A stretch of DNA of 64,000 nt from Stenogyne calaminthoides (Eukaryota; Streptophyta; Magnoliopsida; Lamiales; Lamiaceae), in NCBI GenBank assembly GCA_037126765.1, contig JBBCBC010000024.1, positions 19,937,554 through 20,001,553 of the forward strand, in the 5' to 3' direction. Positions 10,795 to 21,974 of the stretch are shown one piece after another. The position numbers and the translations under genes were made by a program. Under the pieces are notes generated by a model, which ran no database searches, had not been told where the DNA came from, and was given only the letters and a program-made list of their open reading frames with translations. Position 1 is the first letter of the stretch. Each line of letters opens with the position of its first letter.

Positions 10795-11874
10795 GTGAGG
10801 GATTTTCGATGTTTTGATTTGATATTTTCAACAGGAGGGTTACAAGTTGCAAGAGAATTGTGTTTTAATTTTATGTTTATCCATATGTTTGGAAATCTTG
10901 GTTGTGTTTATGGTAGTAATAGGCATAGAATTGTGTCACTGAATCACACGCATGGGCCTTTTGGTGGATTTTCAATCAATTTTATTATCCAACAACGAAT
11001 TAAAAAATCTTGCCCTGATTGGTGAGTTTTTTTTTAAAAAAATAATTGCAAGCATTAATCTCTGTTTACGAATTAGCCCATTATGTGTTATATGAGTTTC
11101 TATTCCTGATTGATTGACTTTCTATGCATGTTTTGACTTTTGATTCCAAGGAATTTTCACTTATTCGTTGTTAAATTTGAATTTACAATGTAATTTCAAG
11201 CAAAGTTTGCCCTGTGCTTAGCTGTACGTTTCTGGATTTTTGACCATTGTTTGAATTTTTAAGTAAATTCTACCGAGTTTATTACTTTTAGGTGCAAAAA
11301 CACCTTTCACGTCACTCTTAGATACGTCTTGCTTTTAGAATTAGTAACAAGTCCAAACCACCGCGTACTTTACCCATTATGAGTTAGAGAAGAGTGAGAA
11401 AGAAAAAGTGAGTAAGGGGTATCTGACACTCTCTGGGAAAAAAAAGAACGCCTACTTTTTTGCCAAAGAAGAAATGAAAATAAGGGTATATGAATCATTA
11501 TTTGTAGCTATGAGTAATTTTTTAAAAAGGTTGGACTGGAAAGTTATTGGGCCTTGGGCTTGTACTGGAGAGTGAGCCACTCAATTCAACTTTGTGCAGA
11601 TTGTCCAAAAGACAACTTCTGCATCGAGAATGTTGACTGCAAGCAAGAACCCAATTGTGCCATTATATTGGATTAGAATTGTGTGAGATATGATGTATTT
11701 TTTTGTGTTGAAATTATATCAATTTCGTTATATGGAGCACTTTAATTTATCTCATAATATTCGTAATGACGTATCCCACCCATTTTTGTATAAATTATTT
11801 GCACTGTGTGTATAAATATATGTCCAAGCTATACAAATAAAGAAAAGCATTTAGGTATAAAATGAGTTTACTTA
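10795..11874. other. AT-rich spacer, no gene seen
   Basis: I find no coding frame, RNA gene or transposon ends here. The open frame running on from the candidate exon to 11025 has no recognisable domain. Confidence 0.6.
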
Positions 11875-12054
11875 CGTAAAAGAATTTTAACTTTTCGTTA
11901 AAGATTTTGCACTGATGTTTAACAAATCATACTGACGTTAAAGAACTTACACTTTCATTAAAGAGTTTGCACTCTTAGTTAACAAACTATACTTACGTTA
12001 AAGAACTTACAATTTCGTTAAAGAATTTGCACCGTTAGTAAATAAATGAAGAAT
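11875..12054 (+). repeat. Three tandem 60-bp repeats
   Basis: Three consecutive 60-bp units start ACGTAAAAGAA, ACGTTAAAGAA and ACGTTAAAGAA, at 11875, 11935 and 11995. They share the internal words TTAAAGA and TTTGCAC at the same offsets. The period is exact, with no indels between units. There is no known function. Confidence 0.85.
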
Positions 12055-12639
12055 GAGGCTCAAAAAAAATTTAAAAATTAGTTTAGACCAAAAAAGAGTT
12101 CACTTTACATATAAAAATCTCACTATATACAGAAAAAATTTCATTTTACCCCAAACGCTTTCACTACTCTTAAAAAAAATCACTTTACCTTATATGATTG
12201 TATTACTATGAAAATCAGTATACGGCAATCATTTTCATAATAAAAAGTGAAAGAATAAAATTAAACAAACTAGAATATCTTTTAAAGAAAGTGAAATATT
12301 TTTTTAATAAATTCATTATTATCATTTAAATTAGAATAACTAAAAATTTACAAATTTTGAAAAAAAAAAGTCTGGCAAAAAAAAATATCATAAGTAAGGA
12401 TGAACTAAATTTTGATATTTTATTAAAAATAAGAGTAAGTCTCCCATGAACTAGGTTCATGCCATGAACTTGGATTACTTGACCATTAAACTCATTTTCA
12501 ATACATTTTTCTAAACCACTAAACTTGACCCGTATTATACCCTGAGTAGGATTAAATGCCATGGATTAAAAACCAAGTTCATAGCATGAACCAGGTTCAT
12601 ACAAGTTTTTGTCAAAATAAAAACCTAAAACCTATAAAC
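12055..12639. other. AT-rich spacer
   Basis: Low-complexity AT-rich DNA lies to the left of the LINE 3' end. A short inverted motif (GAACTAGGTTCATG near 12448 and CATGAACCAGGTTC near 12585) flanks about 130 bp and may be a small decayed element. No gene is seen. Confidence 0.5.
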
Positions 12640-12886
12640 CAAAATGGTATATAGGTCGGCCCCCGCTAAAAATCTCGCCAAGGTAAAACTCCCCTTAGGG
12701 CAAAACCCTTAGACGGAGGGAAAAAGAGACAACTCTCTATACAAGATAGTGCAAAGGAAAGAGCAAGACCCAAAAAGACAACATGTCTGCCTTGGGTAAA
12801 CAAAAAAGCAAAAACCAGCAAAACAAAGAGGGCAATAGGCTGCCAACCAACACAAAACCAAAGCAAACAGAGGGACACAACCCGCC

Positions 12887-13689
12887 CTAAGATCTAACAA
12901 ACACATTATGAAGATCCTTAAACAGAAAATTAACCAACCAGCTAGGCCTCTCATCCCACCAGTAAAAAATTTCCTCCCCATCAAAGTTAGCCAAGCAATC
13001 TGCACTGCTGTTAGCTTCTTTATAGACATGAGAAACAAACCATTGAATGTTCTTCAAATGAGCTTTGGCCACTCTCCATTTTTCCATGCACTTCCAAGGG
13101 ACCTTGGGGTTGATGACATTTAACATGTTGACCACATAGCTGGAGTCAAACTCAATCCACAGATTCTCCCATCCTCTCTCATAAGCAATCTCAATAGCCA
13201 TCAGAGCAGCATCAAGTTCACCTTCAAAAGCAAAGCCAAAACCCAAATTAACAGAAAACCACCAAAAAACTTACCTTCCTTGTCTCTGAAAAGCCCTCCC
13301 CCTTTAAGAGGACCAGGAGAACCATGAGCACTAGCATCAGTATTACATTTCACCCAACCATCTTGGGGCCTAAGCCATTTATCAGTGATCTGCTGAGGGG
13401 TTTTGTTCATGTTAGTCTTGATACCAAAAGAGACCAAGGCATCAGTATTGTCCCCTATATTGCTAAAGCCATGAGGGATAGAGTTGAGCTCCCTCACGTG
13501 TACCCAGAATCTAGTCTGGATATAATTGTGAGTGAAACTTTTGTCCTCAAAGATGACTATGTTCCTTATGTGCCAGATCATCCACAAGTAAGTGACAATG
13601 GAATATTTCCAAGCACCTTGAACTTGCGGACCAGCATGTAAAGACATAGCCTGAATCAGAAAAGAACATAAGTGAGTAGTGTTAAACAA
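12887..13689 (-). pseudogene. LINE G RNase H domain
   Basis: This is a plant-LINE RNase H, which would degrade the RNA strand of the RNA/cDNA hybrid. Order: WVKCNTDASAHGSPG (first catalytic Asp) near 13360, GGGLFRDKEG, then a frameshift near 13240, then FEGELDAALMAIEIA (Glu), LWIEFDSSYVVNML (Asp) and the C-terminal KEANSSADCLAN (Asp). All four acidic residues are present, but they are split between two frames. Upstream sequence (WKYSIVTYLWMIWHIRN) is the linker usually found between the LINE reverse transcriptase C-terminal zinc region and RNase H. The stop at 12887 is followed by a 3' UTR of about 250 bp. Confidence 0.85.
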
Positions 13690-14470
13690 GGGAAAGGAGA
13701 AAATATGACAAATGGAAGAGATAATGTGATCAGAATCTTCCTCATTTTGTTGACAAAGGGCACACTAGGAGGGACCAGCATATCCTCAGCCCCTCAACTT
13801 TTCCCAGGTTAACAGTTTGTTGTAAAATTGCCTTCCAAATGGTAGTAGACCTGCAAACTGGAATAAAAGGTTGCCAAATCCAGTTATCCCAATTGACCTC
13901 AGGGAAATGAGGGCTTATCAAAGTATAGGAGAGCTTAGCAGAGAGCTCTCCATGGAGAGATTTTTCCCAAATTCTAGTGTCATTGTTGTCAGGTGCTTGC
14001 TGATCTCATAAGTAATGTCAGGAAAAACCATGCTGAGATCAGACTCAATGTTCCAGGTCCCATTGTCATAGTAATCAAAAACCAAAAATTGAAATGCTTT
14101 CTCATATTTCCAGGGATGCCAACCCTGTCTGCAATGACAAAACCCAACCAATTATCAAACCAAAAGGAGACAGCAGAGGGAAAGCCCCAAATCCATCTTG
14201 AATTTCTTTAGATGTAAGACCAAAATAGCCTAACCCAAGAGATAATTGAAGACTGGATTTGATAACCTATGACCTCATTCTTGTTATTAATAATCCTATT
14301 ATTAATGAAGTTATTACACTCATTATTAGTAGTGAAAATGTCTCAAAGTGACTTAAGGAGGATAGACTTATTCATAGTCTTAATAGTCATGCCAATGCCA
14401 CCATCACAATAAGGCGCACAGACCTTAGACCATGAAACATTCAGATTGCCTTTAGTAGAGGTGACACAAA
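13690..14470 (-). pseudogene. LINE G reverse transcriptase C-terminal region
   Basis: The minus strand carries GNLNVSWSKVCAPYCDGGIGM and MNKSILLKSL (14343-14450), the conserved 'W.KVCAP...GG.G' block of plant L1 ORF2, then degraded sequence in several frames. This region joins the polymerase to RNase H. Stops and frameshifts are frequent. Element E cuts it at 14470. Confidence 0.7.
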
Positions 14471-15993
14471 TGTTGGAATATAGAGGCACGTAAACACGTA
14501 ATACATGTGCGGCGGAATTAAACAATTCCCTAATAATGAACACATAATTGCATAAACGATTACGAATAAACATAACAAGAAATCTTACAGTAATTCAAGA
14601 GCAGATTTCTCAACTATGGTATACACGTAATCTCCGTTCACAGACTAGCACAAATTTGTCAGCTTTGAATCTCGAGACGAATTTGCTAGGAAAATTCTAA
14701 CTCTAGATTTTATGGAGAAAATATGAACCGTATTATGGATTCCCAAGAGCTCATATATATAGGAGAGGTCCAGCTTAAATCTTAAACTAACCGGATTGGA
14801 AAATAAAATCCCTAATCTTTATTTAAATAAATCTCTTAGATTTATTTCCTACATATAAAATCTCTACGGACTTAATTCCCATATATGTCAAATCTCTACG
14901 ATTTATTTCCATATATATTAAATCCTACAATAATATTCCATATATTATTGTTGGGAATTCCTATTTAATTAAATCCAATTTAATTAAACATTAATAATAA
15001 TTAATTCCAAATTAATCCATTATTAATTAATTCTCTATAAATTAAATATTAAATCCAATTTAACATTTAATCAACCAACTATAATCCGTAAAAGGGAACT
15101 ACTTGTTGTGTGACCCATATGCCCTCATATATCGAGCAATTAGTCAAACTATCGGTCTTAATTGAATCCTAGACAATAAATCAGACATTCTCAATATATG
15201 AGGTACGTTGCGAGAAACGTGCAATTGCGATTTCCTCCTTTCATTCACGAATACTCGATTAGTCTTGAACATGATGAAGTGTTTATTCAAATAACTTAAT
15301 CACTTTATCTCCAATCACTAATTGATCACTTATGTCACACTTGGCCACAAAGTCCAAGTTGACGTGCATTGACCAATGACTTTGATCCAATTATGATGGG
15401 AAAGTGAGTATTCTCTCTAAATCCACTTTGAGGAACGAATCATTTTCTTGGCTCAACTACCACGCACATGCACTTCGTGACGAACCCAATCCAAGTCATA
15501 TCTACCCATGGAAGGGTGCAAGCGTCGTTCATGGTCAAAGTTCATCACTCCACACATGTCGTGTGTATTGACCTCAAGTCAAAGGAGTATCACATCGCTC
15601 CCACTAATCGAGACACCAGTAGACACATATAGTGGTAAGTGAGACACATATACTTAGTATCTCGTAGTAAGTGAGATCTTATTACACTCTCTAAGAGTAT
15701 GATGCAGATCGCACACCAATGTCCATTGCATCATCAATATCCCATTCTTGATGATCCTAGATTGAGGCTATTTGATAATCATGCTTAAGTCATCTGAGCA
15801 CTCACACACTCAATGACAGTAGTGACTCAGGGGAACATAGGTAAGAACAAATGCAAACAATCAAACACAATATTCTAATAAGTGCAACGCCATATATTTA
15901 ATATTAAATAAATAATAATATTAAACCAACAATAAATATTATCTGAGTATTATGTCCTTACAATGGATTGTCTCTAGGACACTAACACTAACA
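14471..15993 (-). repeat. 3' LTR of element E
   Basis: The LTR runs from TGTTGGAATATAGAGG to CACTAACACTAACA, 1,523 bp. Compared with the 5' LTR it lacks about 30 bp near 15220 and about 60 bp near 15630. The TATA-like minus-strand CCTATATATATGAG is at 14753-14763. Confidence 0.9.
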
Positions 15994-17260
15994 ATCTCTC
16001 ACTTGAACTAGAGCCAATCACCTACATGTCTAACCCCTAGACCATCAAAATGTCTAGTGTGTACATGAACACTCAAAGCCTTGGTGAAAGGATCAGCCAG
16101 ATTATCCTCCGTGGGTACACGTTCTAACTCTATTTCTCCTCTAGCGATTATCTCTCTTATAAAGTGATAATGCCTCGGTACATGCTTGTTTCTGTTATTG
16201 GATCTTGGTTCCTTGGCTTGCTCATTTTATCCAGGTAACTTCTTTGGCAGCTTCTGCCGCAGCACTGTACTCAGCTTCGGTTTCGGTTGTTGAATCCGCG
16301 ATAGTCTCTTGTTTGGAACTATTCCAACTAACCGCCCCACCATTGAGAGTGAACACATAGCCTGACTGAGATTTATAATTATCACAGTCAGATTGGAAAC
16401 TTGCATCAGCATAGCCAGTGGAAACTAGCTCTGACTGTCCTCCGTAGACCAGAAAGCAATCTTTAGTATGTCTGAGGTACTTAAGAATGTTCTTGACAGC
16501 AATCCAGTGAGGTTCACCCGGATTCTATTGGTATCTACCAGTGGTGCTGACAGCGAAGACCACATCTGGCCTAGTGCAGGTCATGGCATACATGATGGAT
16601 CCAATTGCAGATGCATATGGTATATCCTTCATGCGCTGGATATCAACATCTGTAGAAGGACAATCCTTCTTAGACAGCTTTATCTCATGACATGCCGGCA
16701 AAGAACCTCTCTTAGAGTTCTCCATCGCAAATCGTTTCAACACCTTGTCTACATAGGTGGACTGTGACAGCCCCAACATCTTCTTGGATCTATCCCTATG
16801 GATCTTGATCCCTAAGACGTAACAGGCTTCACCAAGATCCTTCATTATGAAGGTCTTTGACAACCATTCTTTCACGGACTGCATGAGTGGGATATTATTT
16901 CCCATAATGAGTATGTCATCGACATACACAACTATGAAGACAATATTCTTCCCATTGCATTTCCGATAGACGCACGGGTCTTCCGAGTTTCTGATGAAGT
17001 CAAATGATTTTACAGCCTCATCAAATCGGATATTCCAACTCCTAGAAGCTTTCTTTAATCCATAAATGGATCCTTTAAGCTTGCACACAAGATTAAATTT
17101 TGGCTTTGATATAAAACCTTCAGGTTGAGTCATAAACACTTCCTTATCAATGTTCCCATTGAGGAAAGTTGTTTTGATGTCCATCAGCCAAATCTCATAA
17201 TCTAGATGTGCTGCTACCGCAAGTAAAATTCGAATGGACTTGATCTTAGCAACTGGTGAG
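15994..17260 (-). pseudogene. Element E reverse transcriptase and RNase H
   Basis: The open part (17184-16525) reads MDIKTTFLNGNIDKEVFM (motif A Asp), CKLKGSIYGLKKASRSW, catalytic YVDD at 16915-16926, FIMKDLGEACYVLGIKI, and the connection motif YASAIGSIMYAMTCTRPD. After a stop near 16525 the RNase H follows: NPGEPHWIAVKNILKYLRHT, YADASFQSDCDN near 16400 and SSKQETIADSTTEAEY-like near 16290. The remaining C-terminus, including the GEDNLADPFTK-like tail near 16090, is frameshifted. The product would synthesise cDNA and remove the RNA template. Confidence 0.88.
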
Positions 17261-19100
17261 AAAGTCTAGTCATAGTCAATGCCTTCGCGTTGACTATAAC
17301 CTTTCCCCGCCAACCTAGCCTTGTAGGTTTGTACTTTGCCATCTGCATCAGTCTTACGCTTGAAGACCCATTTGCAACCTATGGGTCTAACCCCTTTCGG
17401 CAACTCAACCAAGTCCCAAACTTGATTGACGTACATCGAGTCCATCTCGGATTTCATGGCTTCGTGCCTCTTCTTTGAGTCAACATCTAATGTTGCCTCA
17501 GTGTAAGTTCTAGGTTCGTCTTTATCCGAGATCTCCACGTTATCATGTTTCTCCACGAGGAAACCATAATATCTGGTGATCGGATTACAAACTCTAGTGG
17601 ACTTACGGAGTTGTGGTTGTTCAGCCTGCACATTCTGATCGTGAAAATTTTGTGGTACAGTGATTTTATCGTCGACCGAGGAGGCCTCAGGAGCGACACT
17701 TCCAGATGCTTCTTGAGCACTTCCGGATGCCTCTTGAGCAGGAGTTTGAACTATGTTGTTCTCATTCAGCCGACTTGGAGTTCGTTGCTCGGGCAATGCA
17801 ACTCCAATTACGCTCCCACTGGCTGAAAGAGGATCACTTAGTGATAAACTTCCACCATGTGAGCTGTTGAATGCTCCCACTGATTCTTTGTCATGTTGCT
17901 TTGACAAGACATCAGTCTCCTTTTTAATTTTGGTTCTTGAATTTCTTCAAGTTCTATTGTCTTACGGCCTTGTTCCTTGAAGACGTAGTCTTTTTCAAGG
18001 AATTTGGTCTGCCTAGAAACAATCACTGTTAGAAATAATATCCTCTAGTTTACTTAGGATATCCCACAAAGTAACCTTTTTCACCTTTTGATTCCAACTT
18101 ATCAGTGAACATTTTCTTCACAAACGCGGGGCAGCCCCACATTCTCATGTGAGAGAAATTTGGCTTCTTGCTATGCCATAGCTCGTATGGCGTATGCTCA
18201 ACTGATTTGGATGAAATCATATTCAGAATGTAGATTGAGGTTTTGAGTGTGTATCCCCATAAGAATGTTGGAAGAGAGGAAAAGCTCATCATGGACCTTA
18301 CCATGTCCAACAAGGTTCGGTTTCTCCTCTCGGACACTCCATTCATTTGGGGTGTGCTGGGAGGAGTCCATTGTGATTGAATTCCATGCAACTTCAGATA
18401 ATCAGTGAATTCATGACTAAGATATTCTCCTCCTCGATCTGATCGAAGAGTATTAATACTCTTACCAAGATGCTTCTCTACTTCAGCTTTATACTCTTCG
18501 AACTTCTTAAAAGATTCAGATTTGTGTTTTATCAGATACACATACCCGATCTAGAGAAATCATCAGTAAAAGTTATGAAGTAGCGAAGTGATCCCTAGCT
18601 AGAGTGGGCAATGGTCCACAAACATCACTGTGGATCAACTCTAGAACTTCTTTGGCACAAACCCCTTTCCCAGAAAAGGGTTTGTTGATCAATTTGCCCT
18701 TAAGACAAGATTCGCAATTTCCATAAGACTCAAAGTCGAATGGGACTAAGTAGTCAAACTTTCTTAGCCTTGCGATTCTTTTCTCATTTGCATGACCAAG
18801 TCTACAGTGCCACAAGTAAGTTGAGTTTTTATGATTACTAAATTTGAGTCTTTTGTTTTGTATATTAAGAATGTTATGTCCACAATGCAACAAATATAAA
18901 CCATTAGATAAATGAGCATTTCCATACACATCACCATTAAGCGAAAAATAACAATTATTGTTTGCAAAATGGAAGAAAAAACCTTCAATATCCAACATCA
19001 AAATAGAAATAATGGTGCGGGTAATAGAAGGAACAAAATAACAATTATTCAGTTCAAGTCTTAAACCAGAGGGTAAATCTAAAAGTAAACGCCAACACAT
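17261..19100 (-). pseudogene. Element E integrase
   Basis: This is an integrase with its zinc finger and linker. LWHCRLGHANEKRI and CESCLKGKLI form the HHCC finger (near 18830-18710). The catalytic residues are Asp in LELIHSDVCGPL, Asp in LRSDRGGEYLS and Glu in TPQMNGVSERRNRT near 18340. The core ends with MRMWGCPAFVKK and GYFVGYPK. The downstream part (17907-17266) is the variable linker (PLRRSTR-like LRKSTRVCNP) leading into reverse transcriptase CKWVFKRKTDADGK. Breaks are near 18560, 18040, 17930 and 17265. The N-terminal part includes the protease tail. Confidence 0.87.
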
Positions 19101-20120
19101 TCAGCAGCAACTCTTGCTCCATTCCCAACGTGTAAAGCGAACTTCACCCGGCCTAACTGCTCTGCTATCCTTGAGACCCTGCACATTTGTACAAATGTGT
19201 GAGCCACAACCGGTATCTAATACCCAACAGTTAGTATCATTTGTGGGCATGTTTATCTCAATAACAAACATACCTGTTCCAGTGGCTGAGATACCTTGCG
19301 TCTTCTTTTCAGCTGCTAGAACCTTGCAGTCCTTCTTCCAATGCCCCTTCTTCTTGCAGTTGAGGCATACATCCTTGTCCACCCTCTCTTTCTTTTGAAT
19401 TCCACCTTTGGGCTTAAGGAAGCATGGCTTGGAGCCTTTCTTTGACTTACCCCTTCGCTTCTCCTTTCCATTCGGAGCAAGAGAAGTATAGGCACTCACC
19501 ATGAGCACGGGCTTTTCCTTAGCAGTGGAAAACTCAAAGGTCTTTAGCATGTTATGCAGCTCGGGCATAGTCGATTCCGTCTTATTCATATTAAAGTTTA
19601 CTACGAAACTCGAATATGAATCGGGAAGTGACTGAAGAATGGCATAAACATCAACATTGGTCTTGAGCTCAATGCCCAGAAGACCAAGTTTCTCGATTAG
19701 ACCAATCATCTTTAACACATGAGGAGAAACATTCCCTCCCTTAGACAATCGGCATCTAAACAGATCTTTCATCACTTCATAAATCTCGGAACGAGATTCA
19801 GAATCAAAGAGATCCTTCAGATGCTTAATCATCTCGAAGGGAAGCATCTTCTCATGTTGCCTTTGCAATTCGGGAGTCATCCCAAATAGCATAACACACT
19901 GAGCCTGGGAAGCATCCTCTTGATGCTTCTTCTGAGCTGCGGCGTCAAACCCCTCAGCCTCTTCAGTACCAGCCTCCGGGGTAGCAGGGATTGGCATGTC
20001 CAACACGTACTCAATCTTTTCTTGCTTGAGCACCAAACAAACGTTTTGGTGCCAGTTGAGAAAGTTTGGTCTAGGCAATTAGTTTGTTTCCAAAACGCTT
20101 CTCAATAACAAGTTATTCAT
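19101..20120 (-). pseudogene. Element E gag and protease site
   Basis: The ATG at 20120 opens MNNLLLRSVLETN. A TAA at 20079-20081 then interrupts just before LPRPNFLNWHQNV, the conserved copia gag start. From there 325 residues are open: the gag core (HLKDLFDSESRSEIYEVMKDL, IGLIEKLGLLGIEL, LQSLPDSYSSFVVNFNM), a basic KRRGKSKKG stretch, the CCHC knuckle CLNCKKKGHWKKDC and the protease site CWVLDTGCGSHIC with catalytic Asp. Only one nonsense change separates the start from a continuous gag-protease frame. The protein would form the particle. Confidence 0.9.
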
Positions 20121-21957
20121 TTCAACAATCCTAGAGAAATAAAATAAAACGGGAATTAAAACACATAATTCCCATGATCAATATTCAACAATCAAAATAA
20201 ATATGGCCTTTAAATTTATTTTGTTTCTATTATTTTCACATACTTAACGACCTCATCGGAAAAGTACGAATTTATATCTAATATAAATCATAATGGACTA
20301 GGATCCACATTACTACCATCATAATCCCAGCGAAGGCTGATCATTACAATAGTATAACTGGTAGGTCTCCAAACCAATTGCTAAACTGCAACTCCAAGTT
20401 TGCCGAACCTTGTTCGACTGATGTCACTTACCCTTTGTTCCCCGCGAGGGCTAGCGAAAAAAAGTTAAGTTGGTTTACAACCATCAAGCGATGACATTTC
20501 ATGTCCCTATAAAAGTCCCGTTAGTTGTAGATCCGAGCAAAAGACAAGGGTCTTTAAGTACTCATTGGAACGAAATCTCCGGTTTACTTTTAACTTTGAT
20601 GGAAGACATCTTATCAAATTAATGAGAACCATATTTTAGTGAGGAACGTTTTTAAGGCGGGGTATTAATTGCTTAATCGAGATCCATCATGATATCTAAG
20701 TCACATTTGAGCAATTACGGGTGCTGCCTACCCAAACATGACATATACGGACTAACAAATATTTGGGCGTTGTCTACCCAATCATTTAATACGGTCCGAC
20801 AAATATTGGGCGCCGCCTACCCAAACAGTTATAATGCGGACTTAAATTACGTTAACTAATTCAAACAAGTAAACAAGTTAACAGTGAGTTTTAATAAACC
20901 TTTTAGAAAATCCGAATTTTAGATTCATTAAAAAAATCAATTTTAGGATTATTAAAAATTTGATTAATCCAATTAATCGTCTTGGTCCAACCAATTTTTA
21001 AATTTCAGAATTAAATCAAATAAAATTCCAAAATCCAGTTTTAATTTATTTATTTTCGAGGGCTCAGGTGCAATTTCTGAAATTTGCACGGGAGGGCCCG
21101 TCTCAAATGAATTTGCAAAACAACCCTCCTACATCATCACCCTTCCAAATCGAATCCAATCCGAAAAATCCAAACACCCAAATCAACCAAATTCCAGAAT
21201 TTTAGTTTCATCACGATTAACCCAATTAATTAATAGATTAAATCGAACTAAGAACCAAAACAAAAATTGTTCAGATTCAATGTTAGAAAAAGGTGCGACG
21301 AAACAGGCAATTCACAACGTGGCGAACACGCACATCGAGCCGACGCGAGTCGCCGACGCCACTCCTAGCGTGCAGGCGACTCGCCGTCGCGAACGAATGT
21401 AGCGGAAGGGGCGCGCGCGGAGCCGCGGCCCCTTGGTCGAAAACTGGTTCGAAACCATATTGAAAACAGAGGAAAACGATCGAGTTGGCGGCGCGCCGCC
21501 ACTGATTTATCTCAATTTCGGTGGTGTGCCGCCTTGAGACGCATCAAAATGGACACCAAGTTTAAGACTCGAAAACGCACAAGCAACAAGACTCAAAATT
21601 GGAACGAATCGGTGGCACACCGTCGTGAAAAGTGGCGGAACAGGAAGCGTCTCGAAGACGAAATCGGAGCGGGATGGTAACGCGATTCGCACCGCGGCCT
21701 TCCGCACACGTCGCGAGGCGCGGCGCCTAGCGCCAGCCTTCAGCGACGCGGCGTAGAACCGCCGGTCGAAGGAGCGTGCAGAGAGTGCAGCAGTGATTCA
21801 CCAAAAGGGGAAACCTTAATATTTGGGGACAAAGAGAGTGAAACCGAGCGGGCGAAAATAATAAGAACATGGGTGCGATTTCATCAAATAAACAGTGCCC
21901 CTTGGTTTAAAAAAAATTAATTTAAAAACCAATTTTTATGCAATTATAAACAAGAGC
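20121..21957 (-). other. Untranslated leader of element E
   Basis: About 1.8 kb lies between PBS and gag without a credible frame. It holds three degenerate repeats (20719-20840) and a GC-rich block (about 21290-21790) in otherwise AT-rich DNA. That block contains the perfect palindrome GGCGGCGCGCCGCC at 21487-21500. Angela/BARE elements are known for long structured leaders used in translation and packaging; a similar role here is inferred. Confidence 0.6.
20719..20840. repeat. Three degenerate ~45-bp repeats in the E leader
   Basis: Each unit contains GG-GYGYYGYCTACCCAA followed by an AT stretch and ACGGWC-RAC-AAATATT. They start at about 20719, 20765 and 20808; the third is cut short after GCGGAC. 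Confidence 0.75.
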
Positions 21958-21974
21958 CTGAGCTCTTATACCAC
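21958..21974 (-). other. Primer-binding site of element E
   Basis: The minus strand reads GTGGTATAAGAGCTCAGG next to the LTR. It matches initiator tRNA-Met PBS TGGTATCAGAGC with one change (C to A). Confidence 0.85.

Larger units (their letters stand above)
12640..14470 (-). mobile_element. LINE G (L1-type), 3' segment
   Basis: This is the downstream part of a non-LTR retrotransposon whose upstream part is at 23587-27000; element E separates them. Across the junction the frame reads NFIWTS on one side and VTSTKGNLNVSWSKVCAP on the other, which fits a single ancestral reverse transcriptase C-terminal region. The segment holds that region, an RNase H domain and a 3' UTR. No clear poly(A) tail is visible, so the left boundary near 12640 is approximate. 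Confidence 0.8.
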
